Source: Microstegium vimineum
Taxonomy: Eukaryota > Streptophyta > Magnoliopsida > Poales > Poaceae
Direction of reading: 5' to 3'
DNA: 64,000 nt
NCBI GenBank assembly: GCA_022036555.1
Contig: CM039132.1
Location: 54,408,748 to 54,472,747, forward strand
The notes below the pieces were generated by a model. The model was given only the letters and a program-made list of their open reading frames with translations, made no database searches and had not been told where the DNA came from. Shown one piece after another: positions 23,601 to 34,499 of this stretch. Each line of letters starts with the position of its first letter. The first letter of the stretch is position 1. The translations under genes were made by a program, and so were the position numbers.

Positions 23601-24283
23601 ATGCATCACACACGTGATTATGACTCACATCTTTGACAAATAAAAGTTTGTGGCGACTAAGAATCTGCTGAACTACAGCGGCATGGCCTAGTCTATGATG
23701 CCACAATGATGCTGTTGGCTTGACGACGCCAAGAGCTTCTTTATTCCCTGACCACCTAGGACTCGGACTCGAAGACTTGATAGGGTAGAGGTCACCTTCA
23801 CACCTTCCTCTGAGGAGCGTTTTCCTCGTCACCTGCTCCTTGATAGAAAAGTGGTTGGGATGAAATTCCAAGAACACATTATTGTCACGAGTAATTTTAT
23901 TTACAAATATGAGATTTTTGCTTGCACTAGGAACATGAAGGATGTTTCTAAGATGAATTCTATTCGGAGGGGAGTGCAAAGTACTATGACCAACATGTGA
24001 GATCTCCATACCTGAACCATTAGCAGCATGAACGTGGTCACCGCCGTGGTACTTGTCGCGTGCGGTGAGCTTCTCTAGATCACTGGTGATGTGATCGGTA
24101 GTGCCGGAGTCTATGTACCAGTTGGTGTCTACTCCGTAGGATGTTGTGGCAGATGAGGCAGACTTCTGTTGTGGAGTTCCTGTGAATGATGCATCAAACC
24201 TTTTGTAGCATCGAAGAACAATATGTCCCTCTTTGCCACATAGCTGACAAACAACACCAGACGACGCCCCTCCTGGGCCTCGT
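20669..24283 (-). pseudogene. Copia pol: protease, integrase, RT, RNase H, with premature stops
   Basis: Read in order on the minus strand: CCHC knuckle CQLCGKEGHIVLRC; aspartic protease VDTNWYIDSGTTDHIT; GAG-pre-integrase LWHHRLGHA...CDACQMGK; integrase core with LIYSDVWGP and VVQSD; RT with GCKWVYKFKRKANGS, ALYGLKQAPRAWY and YVDD; RNase H with VSRSSTEAEFKAL and the closing TKALPRVKLRQFRNNL region. Disabling changes: TAG at 23,329-23,331 where a D-W-GGEY-type motif is expected, TAG at 22,279, TAG at 21,871, a frameshift near 21,510 and TGA at 21,092, followed by a run of 13 C (+ strand) at 21,074-21,086. Apart from the frameshift, all pieces lie in one frame, so the parent was a single gag-pol ORF. 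Confidence 0.93.
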
Positions 24284-27200
24284 TGTAACACCCTGGGTGT
24301 TAATCTCTTAATTAAAAACTGATCATGTCATCATATGCATTAAGCATCATTCATTTGTTTGAAAACCTAGCTATGCATTGAACTAAAATGAGTTTATTTG
24401 TTTATGTTTGATCATTTGTTTGAATGCAGGTCATCTTTTCAAATTCTCAAAATTTAAAATTTGGAATCCAAACCCTTTTCTCCGAGGGGGTGGATTAAAC
24501 CCTAAACATGATTTTCAAAATCTATAAAGTTTTTGCTTATGGTTGTTTAAGAAAAGTTGTAGATCTTGAAATTTTGAACATCTTTCATGTTCAAAGTTTT
24601 TCCTGAAAACCCCTGGAAGCTTGAGCATTTTGCAACATAGCCACAGGGTCAATTATGTCCTTTCCTCGAGCAGCTGCATGGCAGGGTTGTGCTCGACGGT
24701 GCCCGACGCCGACACCTGTCCATGGACTCGCGTCTTGTTGAGTATACGTGGCGATCGTGCGGAACCCGTTGCCGTCTTTAAAAGCGGGACGCCGTCCTCT
24801 CTGTTTCCCTTTCCACGCCACTGCTCTTCTCTAATCTGCTCTGCCTTGTTCCGCCGAGCGCTCCACCTCCATTGATGAACTCGTCCGAGCTCGTTAGTCA
24901 CTTCCAACCACTCAATCCTTCGTCATTGTCTTAGCCTTGGTCTCGCGCATCCTCGGGGTGAGTTTGCTGAAGCCTTCGAGCCTGTCTTCGTTCAGTGCGG
25001 ATCCGTCTTCCTCAGCTCCGACGAGACCGCTGCTGCTCTGGTCAGTCCTCGACCGGGCTGCGTAGGAGCCGCATTGCCTTTGTATCTTGTGTTTCTTGTT
25101 CCTTGTTCATCTCTGAATCTTGTCGGTTCCTCCGTTTTGCAAATGGTGGACCGTAGCTTCGGGAACATCTTCGCTGCCGCGCAGTTCTTCGTCTCCGTCG
25201 GCGCGTTCTCCTTCGACAGTCGTCTCTGCTTCATCTCCGGCCACGCTTGCTAACGCTTTGTGACCAGGGTGAGCTCCTCGATCTCTCCGCTCTTCTCGTT
25301 TGTCCTTGAATCGAGCCTTAGAGCTCTGTCCTCGAGCGCCGCCGCTGTTCTTGCTCGGCGCGGCGGTGTGTTCGTCGTCTAGCCTTTGTTTTTGATCTTT
25401 TTGAGATCTGAGTCTTGCGCTAGCTTCGCCTAGCCGTCCTGAGTCTGTTTCGAGGGGTAGTTGCCCTCGAGCGCGTGCGTGTTTTCTTCGGCGCACGTCG
25501 CAGATCCCTGCCGACCGCTAGTGCCGTCGACGAGGGTGTTGCGTTCCGTTCTGAGTTAGTTTCATGCGCGCTTCGCGTTGTTTGGGGTCCGCTTAGCTTG
25601 CTGGAGTTGTTGGTTGTTTCGATCGAGGTCTGATCGAGGCCTAATGTCTCTGCTCGAGGCCTAGCTCCTTCGATCGAGGCCTGTGTCCGTCGACATGTGT
25701 GCAGTCGAGCTCGGTTCGCCGCCATTGTCGTCGACGAGGTCTCCTGAGTAGGTGTTAGTCCAGTTTCTGTTGGGCGTCTTGCTCACGGTTGTCCTCTGAG
25801 TCGTGATCGAGGCCTAGCTTCTCTGATCGAGGGTCGATCGAGGCCTAGCTTCATCGATCGAGGTCTGTCTTCGTCGATCGAGGCCTAGTTTCTCCGGTCG
25901 AGGTCTCTCTTCTTCGATCGAGGTCTGTTCTCGACGGTGCGCGATCGGTCGAGCCCCGGCAGATCGCCAGCACCCTCGATGAGGTGTTTTTGAAGGTTTG
26001 TTTGGGTCGTGGCGCACCTCGTTGGGTTCGGCTCGGCGAGCCGAAGCATGTTCGAGGGGTAGCCGTTCGGTTTGGTCACTGACGGCGACTCGCCGTCGTG
26101 TTTTGTGGTTCTCGACGCCGCTCGAGCGTCTGTGTCTCTGTTGGGCGGGTCTTCGCCGTCCGTAGGTTTTGTGCAGAGTTGTTCCGGTTTCCTGTTTAGT
26201 TCAGTATGCTTTTAATACCGTCAAAATGCCCTGTTTAATTATAAAATGTTTAGAAACCCTAATAACTTTAGGCCTTGAATGATTTTGGATTATTTGATAC
26301 ATATGGTCATTGTCCAGTGACAAACACAAGTTGGACATGCTCGATGTAATGTTGTTTGCTCAGTTCGTTTGGATATAATTATTAACTTAGATAACCAAGA
26401 TAAATAGGGTTTAATTAATTTGTTTTTTTAACCTAGTGTTGCTTTCCTTCATGAAGGGAAGTTGTACTCAAGGTGTAATCTGTTTTAATCTTCTCTTAAG
26501 AGCATGTTTGTTTTGAGTTGAGCATCATGTTTACTATTCAAGCATCATCTAAGACATGTTATTATATCGTGTAGATTGTTCGTTGGTTGGGTTGGATACC
26601 TCCAGTGAAGAGGTTTTCTCTCTTGAATCTGAGCCCGAGTTCGTTTATCCCTCCAACCAAGGCAAGCCCCAGTGCATTCAAACACTTCCTTGTATTTAAA
26701 ATGTTTGCTTTAAATACACTTATGTTTATACTATTGCATTACGGTATTCAATCAAATTCCTACTTGATGCATAGCCTTACCTTGAATTATTTATTCTTGT
26801 ACCTTGATACGTTTTAAAAATACGATGTTGCTTTTTGCTGCTTAGCAATGCTTAGACCGATAGAGTCAGATGATTTCCTGTCATCTGCGTGAATAGGTGG
26901 TAACCTGTTTGCTTCGGCAATGGTTCTGTTTTCGAGAAGAATAGCGGATTGCTGCGGCAAATGGCTATGTCCTCTTGATGGAAGTAATAATCTGAGACCG
27001 GACGGACACGGTGTTGGAGAGCCACCAGCGGTGTATGGTGAGCGGGTTCTTTCCGCCTGTGTCGATTAGGAACCATCCGTTGTAGACGTCCAAGGGTTGT
27101 GACTTTGGAGTACTTATCACATACTCTGGGAAGCTGGACTCTGGCTATTCTCGTTTGAAGAACGGTTAACCCGCACTGGGAGTGGAGAGATGGCGAGAGT

Positions 27201-28094
27201 AGTGTGTACCCTCCAAGTTAGCGAACTGGATGGAGGTGTACTGTGCTCTCGGGTGGCGGAACCCCGGTCTTGGCGAGAGGATCCAGGGAAAGGTAGTCAT
27301 ATGCGTGCTTTAAGCGGCTGTATATGTCGTGTGATAGGGAAGCCCCAGCTGGGATAAACCGGTTCGAATCGTCATGTTCCTCGGATATGGAAACATGACC
27401 TTGTCCTCTACCGCGTAGTAATACACTTTAACTGGAACTTGTTGGATCCTTATGGATGGTTATTACCCTGTTATCGATCATACATTTAGATCGGTACTTG
27501 AGTAATCTTATGGATAACATAAATGATTTCAATTCTTTTTATAAATGCTCATTTATGCAAAATACTTGATTTTGTAAACCACACCTTGAATCCTATGACT
27601 TACATACTGCTTTGTCCACCAAATACTTTTCTTTGTCGGAAAAGTCTTGTGGAGTACTCCCGTACTCAGGGTTTGTTAACCCCTGTTGCAGATGAGGATC
27701 ACAACCCGGTTTGTGTGGCTTCTTGCTGCATGACCGTGGTCAGTGTAGATGAAGATGAGGAATGAACTGTCTTTGTTTGACTCTTGGGCAAGAGTAACTC
27801 GGTTGTCTGTTCTTTCGCTATCAGCAACTTGATGTATCTTTATCATATGACACTAGGTTATGTTTCAAAACTTATGGTTTGTAATATGACTTTAAATTTC
27901 CGCTACTTTGATGTAATATACAAATTTCGTATTACTTCTGTCATGATTGTAATGAGGTGATCCTATTCGGAAAGAGGTGGATGGCCCGCTGCAAAGTGGC
28001 GACACTTGATGGACTAATTAAGGTTTGGATCATCTGTTGGGATTAAGTTGGTTAATCCTGGCAAGTGGGCCCTATCTTAAGAGGTTCTGTCACA
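24284..28094 (-). mobile_element. 3.8 kb solo LTR nested in the Copia element
   Basis: Bounded by the 5-bp target duplication CTCGT (24,279-24,283 and 28,095-28,099). Ends are TGTAACACCC and TTCTGTCACA on the plus strand. The interior has no gag or pol domain, PBS or PPT, so it is best read as a solo LTR. Its great length suggests a Gypsy family (Tekay/Del-type chromovirus is my guess). It interrupts gag between GGKGRGGA-R and GPGGASSG; the gag and pol frames on the two sides are in register. The element carries many GATCGAGG-type repeats at 25,600-25,930. Confidence 0.8.
25615..25930. repeat. GATCGAGGCCTAG-type short tandem repeats inside the solo LTR
   Basis: The motif TCGATCGAGG(C/T)CT.G recurs about ten times at 15-25 bp intervals. 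The core TCGATCGA is palindromic. No coding meaning seen. Confidence 0.7.
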
Positions 28095-28926
28095 CTCGTG
28101 CACCACCACGTCCCTTTCCTCCACGCTGGAAGCCGCCACGGCCACCGTTGCCGCGCCCTCCGCGCGTGCTGTTGGAGCTGTTGCTGCCGCCACGACCTCC
28201 TTTTGTCGCCGTGTTGGCCGACGACTGATAGCCGCCACCACCACCATGGATCTCCATCTGTTGCTCAAAACTCATGAGTTGCGTGTAGAGCTCCCCCACC
28301 GAGATGGGTTCCACCCTAGCCGCAACAGCTGATATGACCGGATTGAACTCCAGATCCAACCCGGTGAGTATGTAAGAGATGAGCTCATCATCTTCAAGGC
28401 GCCGTCCAGCCGACGCCATGTCATCTGCCAAACCTTTCATCTTAGTGAAATAGTCACTGATGGAGGACGTACCCTTGGAGGCAGTGGCGAGCGCCATCCG
28501 AGTGCTGATGAGGCGCGCTCGGGATTGGGATGCAAACATCACCTCAATCGCAGCCCAAGCAGTGGCTGCTGTCACCTCCGTGGAGACTTGAGCGAGGATC
28601 TCGCGCCCAAGATTAGAGAGGAGGTAACTGAAGACCGTCTGGTCCTTGGCGATCCAGGTGGCATACTCCGGATTAGCCATAGGTGGATCTTCCTTCTCGC
28701 CGGCATCTTTTTCAGATTTGGTCCCTTCCTTTGGAGGAAGGAACTTCTCCGGCATCTTGACTGATGAATCGATGAACTTGTCGAGGCGGGCTCCCCTCAG
28801 AGCGGAGAGTACTTGGGCTTTCCAGAGGACATGGTTGCTCCGAGAAAGCTTCTCGCTCGGAGGGAGGAGAAAGACGCCGAGGGAGGACACAACATGTGCC
28901 GCGGAGGATGAGGAAGCGAAGGCCAT
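28090..28926 (-). CDS. Copia gag N-terminal part (capsid)
   Basis: 278 codons from ATG at 28,926, ending artificially at a stop supplied by the solo-LTR insertion. Retrotran_gag/UBN2-type: WKAQVLSALRGARLDKFID, then ATAWAAIEVMFASQSRARL and the YILTGLDLEFNPVISAV segment typical of Copia gag, ending in a Gly/Arg-rich tail (GGRGGSNSSNSTRGGRG). The zinc knuckle is on the far side of the nested insertion at about 24,240. The gag itself shows no internal stop. Confidence 0.93.
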   Translation of the reverse strand: MAFASSSSAAHVVSSLGVFLLPPSEKLSRSNHVLWKAQVLSALRGARLDKFIDSSVKMPEKFLPPKEGTKSEKDAGEKEDPPMANPEYATWIAKDQTVFSYLLSNLGREILAQVSTEVTAATAWAAIEVMFASQSRARLISTRMALATASKGTSSISDYFTKMKGLADDMASAGRRLEDDELISYILTGLDLEFNPVISAVAARVEPISVGELYTQLMSFEQQMEIHGGGGGYQSSANTATKGGRGGSNSSNSTRGGRGNGGRGGFQRGGKGRGGARV

Positions 28927-28945
28927 GGAAATCCGTAAGGAAGAT

Positions 28946-28959
28946 GGCTCTAGATACCA
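28946..28959 (-). other. Primer-binding site (initiator tRNA-Met type)
   Basis: TGGTATCTAGAGCC on the minus strand, directly 3' of the 5' LTR. It resembles the canonical TGGTATCAGAGC with one inserted or changed base. Confidence 0.8.
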
Positions 28960-29177
28960 TGTAAAATTAGGTTAACGAGTTGCCTTCCCATGGCACTCGG
29001 TTCCATGTTTATATAGCACAGGAAAAGCCCCTGCGGTGGCTTGTACATCAAGTCAATTTACAACAGATCGATATCTCATACAACAAACCTTGTGCTACAA
29101 ACATGGAACTAACTAGCCTTGCCTATCACGGCACTACTCGGCATTTACAAGATATGGACGGAGTACATTATCTAACA
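28960..29177 (-). repeat. 5' LTR of the Copia element
   Basis: 218 bp, same ends as the 3' LTR. Differs by AGATC inserted near 29,066 and a G/A change near the start. Confidence 0.95.
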
Positions 29178-30115
29178 CAGCTCGATGAATTAATGAGCCG
29201 CGATGAATGAACGTATCCGACCTGGAATAATAATCTGGCTTTCTGACTTTTCGTCGACTTTGGGTGTGACTGACTTGTTTATATCAGCTAGAATTCAAAC
29301 ACGTATGGCAAATTTTTAGTTGGCTAATAAAGTAGATGCGGCTAAGGCTCCTTCAGAATAGTGAAATAAATAAAATATAGGAATAGAAAAAAAAAACATA
29401 TAAGAATACAAGTGTAGAATATAGGAACTAAAAACATATAAATTTAACACGTCTAGACATTTGGATGGATAAAGGAGAAACACAGAAATATCAAAGGAAT
29501 TTTTTGGAGCAAAAATATATTGCTTCTATCAACCTACTTGTTCCAATATTCTACTCCCTTGATTAGACGCTAGTAGCTCTCACTACTAATCCGTTGTGTG
29601 CCTCGTTTCTCGTGGACAAGATTTTTTCCATGAAGTCAAAAAATGAATTCTTTCTTTCCTATGGAGTTGAAGGGAAAGGATAGTTTCCTTTAGATTTCTA
29701 ATGACCATTTTCTATAACCCAAAGTCCACTATAGGAACCTAATTCATAAGAATTTGAATCCTATGCTTGTTAGAGTTACATATTCATTATGTGCATTAAT
29801 ACTAATTAATAGTAGTAACAACTATTCTAGGTATGCATGATACCATTTGTCATATGAATATGGCAATATGGACACTTGTCAATACATAGAAGTGTTGGCG
29901 GACACTTGTCAATGCATGAAACATGCAAATGGACATGTGTCAATGCATGATAACATTATTTTGGTGGGTGGAGGAAAGCCAAATAATGATAATCGAGAGA
30001 ACTAATGACAATCGAGAGCTCTAGGCTAAGCAGATTTATATGCATGCATGAAACTTAGTATGTCATATTGGAGTCACTTTGAATTTCTTAGTCTACGTAA
30101 GGCAAGTCTAGTAAG

Positions 30116-30639
30116 ATAGGTTGCCCATATACGAATACGAGTATCGGATACAATACGTATTGGATACGTGGATACGCAATTTGCTAAAAAACAGTAACAC
30201 GGGATACGACTTGTATATTTATAAAACCAATAATTCATATATAAATAACTATATAATCTATCACATGGGTCCATCTACTCGTACTAACAAAGATTATTAG
30301 GCAAGAAAAAATAGATCAGAGAACATATATAATAAAAAAATTATTATACTGTTCGCATGGAAACTGATTTACGAGACTTGATAATAAAAAGATTATTATA
30401 ATGTACTAACAAAGAAGGGAAGAGAGAGCGTCTATCCTCTTTTGCATGGCAGCCTGAGCGGAGTGTTGAGTGCGGCTGCAGGCATCGAGGCGTCGTCAAT
30501 CAAATACGATACGTGAATACGTATCCAATATGTCCAGTACGACCTGGATACGTATCCAAGGCATATCCAAGACGTATCCGTATCTGAGACGTGTCAGATA
30601 CGGGATACGGAGCCCTCCCGACGTATCCGCGCATCAGAG
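30116..30639. mobile_element. Insertion specific to copy B, rich in GTATCC/GGATAC motifs
   Basis: Absent from the corresponding point in copy A (19,318). Flanked by CTAGTAAG (30,108) and CTAGCAAG (30,640), an 8-bp near-duplication that would suit a hAT element. Both ends carry many ATACG/CGTAT motifs, but no clear terminal inverted repeat was found. Confidence 0.5.
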
Positions 30640-31016
30640 CTAGCAAGCACTCTTGTGTTATGGAGCCCAAAAATATTGAACTTTTTTATACCATTAATTT
30701 GTTCATCCAACGGCTCAAGCTCTCTTATCCCAAAACCCCCACATGTCTTTTTCTTCCTCGCTCTGCTTCCAATTCCCAGCTATCGTCATTGCCCATTGTC
30801 CGATCTCCCTCCTATATAGCTCTCTAAAGCTCTTCCCTCCCCTACATCTTTGACATCATCGAGGGGCTTTGGAGAGCTAGAGGTAGCACTTCCAATCTAT
30901 GGGTGTCTCATTTTTGCGCTCATTCACGGTGTCCGTGCCCTTGCCCCACGTACCGACTGGATTTTTCTGTGGAATAGTCACTGTGGCATTGTGTGTTGTT
31001 ATTTTAATGAGAAGGT

Positions 31017-31240
31017 CACTACCAGGCTACGGAGAATTCCTGCTGGCTCTTAAAATTCCTGACGATTTCTAAAAAAAATCCGTTGGGAATAAAGATAACT
31101 CCCGTCAGTTTTAGAAACCCTTAAGAAAACAGTTGTACGATTCCCGCCAACTCCAAAATTAGTCAAGAATTCGATTAATCCGTCAAGAAATCGCATGATA
31201 CTCCTAACGGTTTGACGGAACCGACACAAATTGTGTTCCT
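31017..31240. mobile_element. CACTA-type terminus (copy B)
   Basis: Starts CACTACCAGG like the copy A terminus at 19,688 and runs in parallel with it, with point differences. Confidence 0.5.
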
Positions 31241-31888
31241 ATATGCTACAAACCGACATGAAACATCGGTCCCTTGTCGTCATCCTCCTCCATCTCTGGC
31301 GTCTCCCCACCATCGGATCCGCCACCGCCTTCCTCCGCCATGCTAATCAAGATTCGCTGGGCTTCCCCACCATGACACCCTTGATCTTTCACTGTCCAAC
31401 CACCTTCCCCCACTGTCGCGCCGATGGGGATAGATGTAAGATGAACCCTAGCTTGCCAAAGGCCTCGTCGGAAACGAAGAAGGTGACACAAGGAAGAGAC
31501 TAAACCAGGTATATGTGGCCTTCGTTGATTGGTGGAAAAATCGAGTGTTGATGGAGATTGAATAACCGGTAGTCTAGTATAACATTTCGTCATTTCTCCA
31601 AAAATATGTCTTAGGGAGCGATCCAGCTTGTAGTTTCAATGCAATGCAAGTCAGCAAGTGTGAACATTTCAGTTGTAGCTTACTCCCCTCGAGAATCAAG
31701 ATTTGTCATATACGGAGTACGGGTCATGACTACAGCATGCAGTAGCTCTAGAGATTATTAACTGCACCCTCACTCATTAACACTAACCCAAATGCTAGAC
31801 AACAGGCAACACCAAGCCACCAAGTCGCATAGACCAAACCAAGCTGCATGCCCAACGTGACGCCACCTCCCGGCCGTCACCGAAAACC

Positions 31889-33141
31889 TCACCAGTAGAG
31901 CTTCACCGGCGGCAACACGAATCCCGGCGCCTCGCCGAGAAACGGCACCGCCTCCGGCCTTGCCTCGAGGTCGCCATAGAACTGGTACTCAGCCTCGTAG
32001 TCATGCACCTCCGTCTCCTTGCTCCGGTTACTGTGGTAATGGTGGTTCACCCCTTCCACCTTCCCAAACCCAAACATGGACACGCGGTCGCACACCCCGA
32101 GCGCGGTGACCACGGCCTGCAACCCCGTCGAGTAATGAAAGAACGGGTCCCTCCCGTCGCGCCGCCGCGCCCACCCGCTCGCCGTCTCCCCCGGCGTGTC
32201 CGCCACGAACCGCCGCAGCGAGTAGTACTTGGCGAGGCGCGCGTCGGTGAGCACGAGCCGGAACGGCGACGCCGGCGTGGCCGTGGCGTTGCAGGCGAGC
32301 ACGTACAGGAGGTGCTCGGGCTTGCTGACGTACATCGCCAGCGGCGCGTCGCGGCCGTTGGGGTGGCAATCGCAGCCCGGCGTCGTGGCCAACGACGGCG
32401 ACGCGCAGCGGTGGAGCACGAAGGAGTGCGCTAGCGTCAGCGACGTCCTGCCGCCGACGTCGCGCGTGAACCCCGCCACGGGCGCGTTGTTGAGGCGGAT
32501 CACGAAGTCGTGCGCGTCCATCTGTTGGCCTCGGCCGGAGCCGAGGAGGATGCCGCTGTTCCCGACGACGGCGCAGGTGTTGAAGCGCCGGCGTAGGCCG
32601 AGGTGGCCGGGGAGGTTGAGCATGACGCCGGCGATGTTGGTGGAGCCTCGACGGCGGTGCTTGTGCGCGCGGAGGAAGGCGCAGAGGGAGGCGCGGAAGC
32701 TGGCGAGGAGGGAGGTGTCGTTGGGCAGCGTGTCGTCGCTGGGGACGCGGATGCGGAGCATGGTCCTCCTCTGCCGCGCCGCCGGCGGGGTGGAGGTGGT
32801 GCTGTTGGTGGAGTAAGGGAGGCGGAGGTGGAGGAGGCGGTGGCGGTGGTTGTTGTTGTCGTGGATGGGGAGGAGGATATTGAGGCGTTGGCTAACATTG
32901 TGGCGGCGTCGGTAACGATCTGGTCCCCGCCGACGTCGATCGCCGCTAGCCGGCGGAGGAGCGCGTCGTTGTCTTCGGTGTGCTGGGATTGGGACGGGCG
33001 GCCGAGTGGGAGAAGTAGGTGGGTGCAGAAGGAGAGGGATAGTAGCATGAGCACGGCGAGGAACATGACTGGTGGGAGGTGGCGGCGCTTGATCTCTGTT
33101 GGTGCGGTAGCCGAGGTCTGGCCGCTCCGGGCTGCCGCCAT
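31889..33141 (-). CDS. GT29 sialyltransferase-like protein, Golgi type II; probable frameshift
   Basis: Plant sialyltransferase-like glycosyltransferase of the Golgi (SIA1/SIA2 relatives). Plants lack sialic acid as a normal sugar, so the substrate is uncertain. I choose the ATG at 33,141: MAAARSG, then a membrane anchor (VMFLAVLMLLSLSF, residues ~25-38) followed by a stem. The catalytic part is the minus-strand frame ending at 31,889. Its L motif is CAVVGNSGILLGSGRG...DFVIRLNNAPVAGF, S motif DPFFHYSTGLQAVVTALGVCD with FGFG, and VS motif HHYHSNRSKETEVHDYEAEY. The anchor and stem lie in a different frame from the catalytic part. The catalytic frame stays open upstream through LHLRLPYSTN, so the two overlap between roughly 32,800 and 32,900 with no visible intron. 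This suggests a 1-bp indel or a sequencing error. If real, the gene is broken; a shortened protein could begin at the Met at 32,761. Apparently single exon. Confidence 0.85.
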
Positions 33142-33660
33142 TTGTGGCTCACTGCTGCTCAGTGTGTTCAAGAAAAGCTTAGAGATGGAGGCGCAGGGAG
33201 AGGAAGATCAAACAGATAGATGGTGCTGCAGCGGCAGTCTGCATATGCTAATCGATCGCTCACTCCAGCGTCACATGTTCCATCATCTTGTATTCGAATC
33301 GAAACCGTCGAGGAAAATAAGGATGAGGAGGCGAATTGAAGATAGAGTTGCTCGGCTCCAGATTATTGACAGATTGTCATGGGTTCATGGCGACTGGCAA
33401 GTCATGCATTGCAGGCAGCAGCAGCAGCAGCAGAAGTAAGGTCACATAGGACAAATCGCATGCCAACAGGCGACACCAGTCGTCACAAAACGATAATCAA
33501 GGCATGCAGCCATGCACACGGATGATCAACACAAGACCCCCACTGCGGTCCTAGCCACGTCTTCCAACACGGTACGTGTCTTGATTCCTTGAAAACATAA
33601 ACTTGATTCCTATACCTTGAACTTCAATCCTATATATCAAAGGAGTGTCTAGTTATCAGT
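33142..33660. other. Upstream region of the GT29 gene
   Basis: Contains a (CAG)n run (about 33,417-33,435) and a TATATA motif on the minus strand near 33,633, about 490 bp from the ATG, too far to be assigned with confidence. No other feature. Confidence 0.4.
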
Positions 33661-33673
33661 CAACAAATTTTAT

Positions 33674-34420
33674 GTGGTCAAATCTGTTAGATTTTTTTTA
33701 AAAAAATATGATCTACTCTCTTTGTTGAATTGTTCAATAAAATTACTGACAAAAATAATAGCAAATAGGCTTCAATCAGTTATCAGTTATCACAAAGGTA
33801 CTGCACACCAGTCAATTTGGTTTCATCAGGACCAGGTCCATCCAAGATTGTTTAGCATGGATCTTCTAATTTCTGCATGTTTGTCATCATTCAAAGCGGT
33901 GCTAATTATTTGAAGTTGGACTTTGAAAAAGAATTTGATAAAGTAGAGCATCAAGTCATTCTTCAGATCCTAGAGTATAAAGGATTTTCACACACTTGGA
34001 TTAATTGGGCGTGTCAAATTCTATCTTCAAGCACTTCGTCAGTACTGTTGAATGGTGTACCAGGAATTTTTTTTTCAAATGCAAGAGAAGGGTTAGGCAA
34101 GAGGACCCTCTCTCTCCGGGACATTTAATTTTTTATCATCATAAGCATTAGCACCATAACCTGTGTCAACATGGTATTTTATATATCACTCACACCCTTA
34201 AGATGGTAAATCTGTAAATTTTCCTCTCTCTCCCTACTTTTGTTTGTTCTAGCTGCAGGTTTGCTGCAAAGCATTATTAATGCAGCTGCTACTAGTGGTG
34301 TGCTGACTCATCCTTTGGATGATCACTTTGGTTCTAGTTGTGCAATATGCAGATGATACTTTGCTATTCATGAAAGCTGATACTAGACAATTGTTTTTTT
34401 GTTGCAGAGGTGGATAATTG
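33674..34420 (+). pseudogene. LINE reverse transcriptase relic
   Basis: Translated pieces in shifting frames match an L1-type RT: SLLNCSIKLLTKIIANRLQ, then FGFI-type and LKLDFEKEFDKVEHQVILQI, LLNGVPG, a GVRQEDPLSP-like piece, and finally a YADDT-type catalytic motif near 34,350. Frameshifts and stops occur throughout. Endonuclease and 3' end are missing. Confidence 0.85.
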
Positions 34421-34499
34421 AGATGCAAGGTTAGGGATTACTTTATGTACTTTTTGTAATGTTAGATCTAATGACTATTATTGGTGATGATAATTTTAT

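Larger units (their letters stand above)
20443..29177 (-). mobile_element. Copia LTR retrotransposon, complete structure, defective coding region
   Basis: Element of 8.7 kb including a 3.8 kb nested insertion. The 5-bp target duplication CAGCT lies at 20,438-20,442 and 29,178-29,182. Short LTRs begin TGTAAAATT and end TCTAACA. The order on the minus strand is 5' LTR (28,960-29,177), PBS, gag, protease, integrase, RT, RNase H, PPT, 3' LTR (20,443-20,655). The LTRs differ by about one substitution and one 5-bp indel, so the insertion is recent. It interrupts copy B of the duplicated PAP promoter. The coding frame has several nonsense codons and a frameshift, so mobilisation must have been in trans. 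Confidence 0.95.
29183..31565. repeat. Tandem duplication, copy B, right part
   Basis: Continuation of copy B beyond the Copia element, collinear with copy A 18,273-20,190 apart from indels and a separate 0.5 kb insertion at 30,116-30,639. No gene recognised. It ends at GTTGATGGAGATTGAATAACC, where similarity to copy A stops. Confidence 0.8.

Noticed and set aside
24591..26079. Several 60-130 codon ORFs within the solo LTR
   Set aside because: Low-complexity Arg/Glu-rich frames generated by GATCGAGG repeats; no retrotransposon domain.
32603..33439. Long plus-strand ORF of about 278 codons
   Set aside because: Antisense shadow of the GC-rich GT29 gene; Val/Ala/Glu-rich composition without domains, while the minus strand shows clear sialyltransferase motifs.
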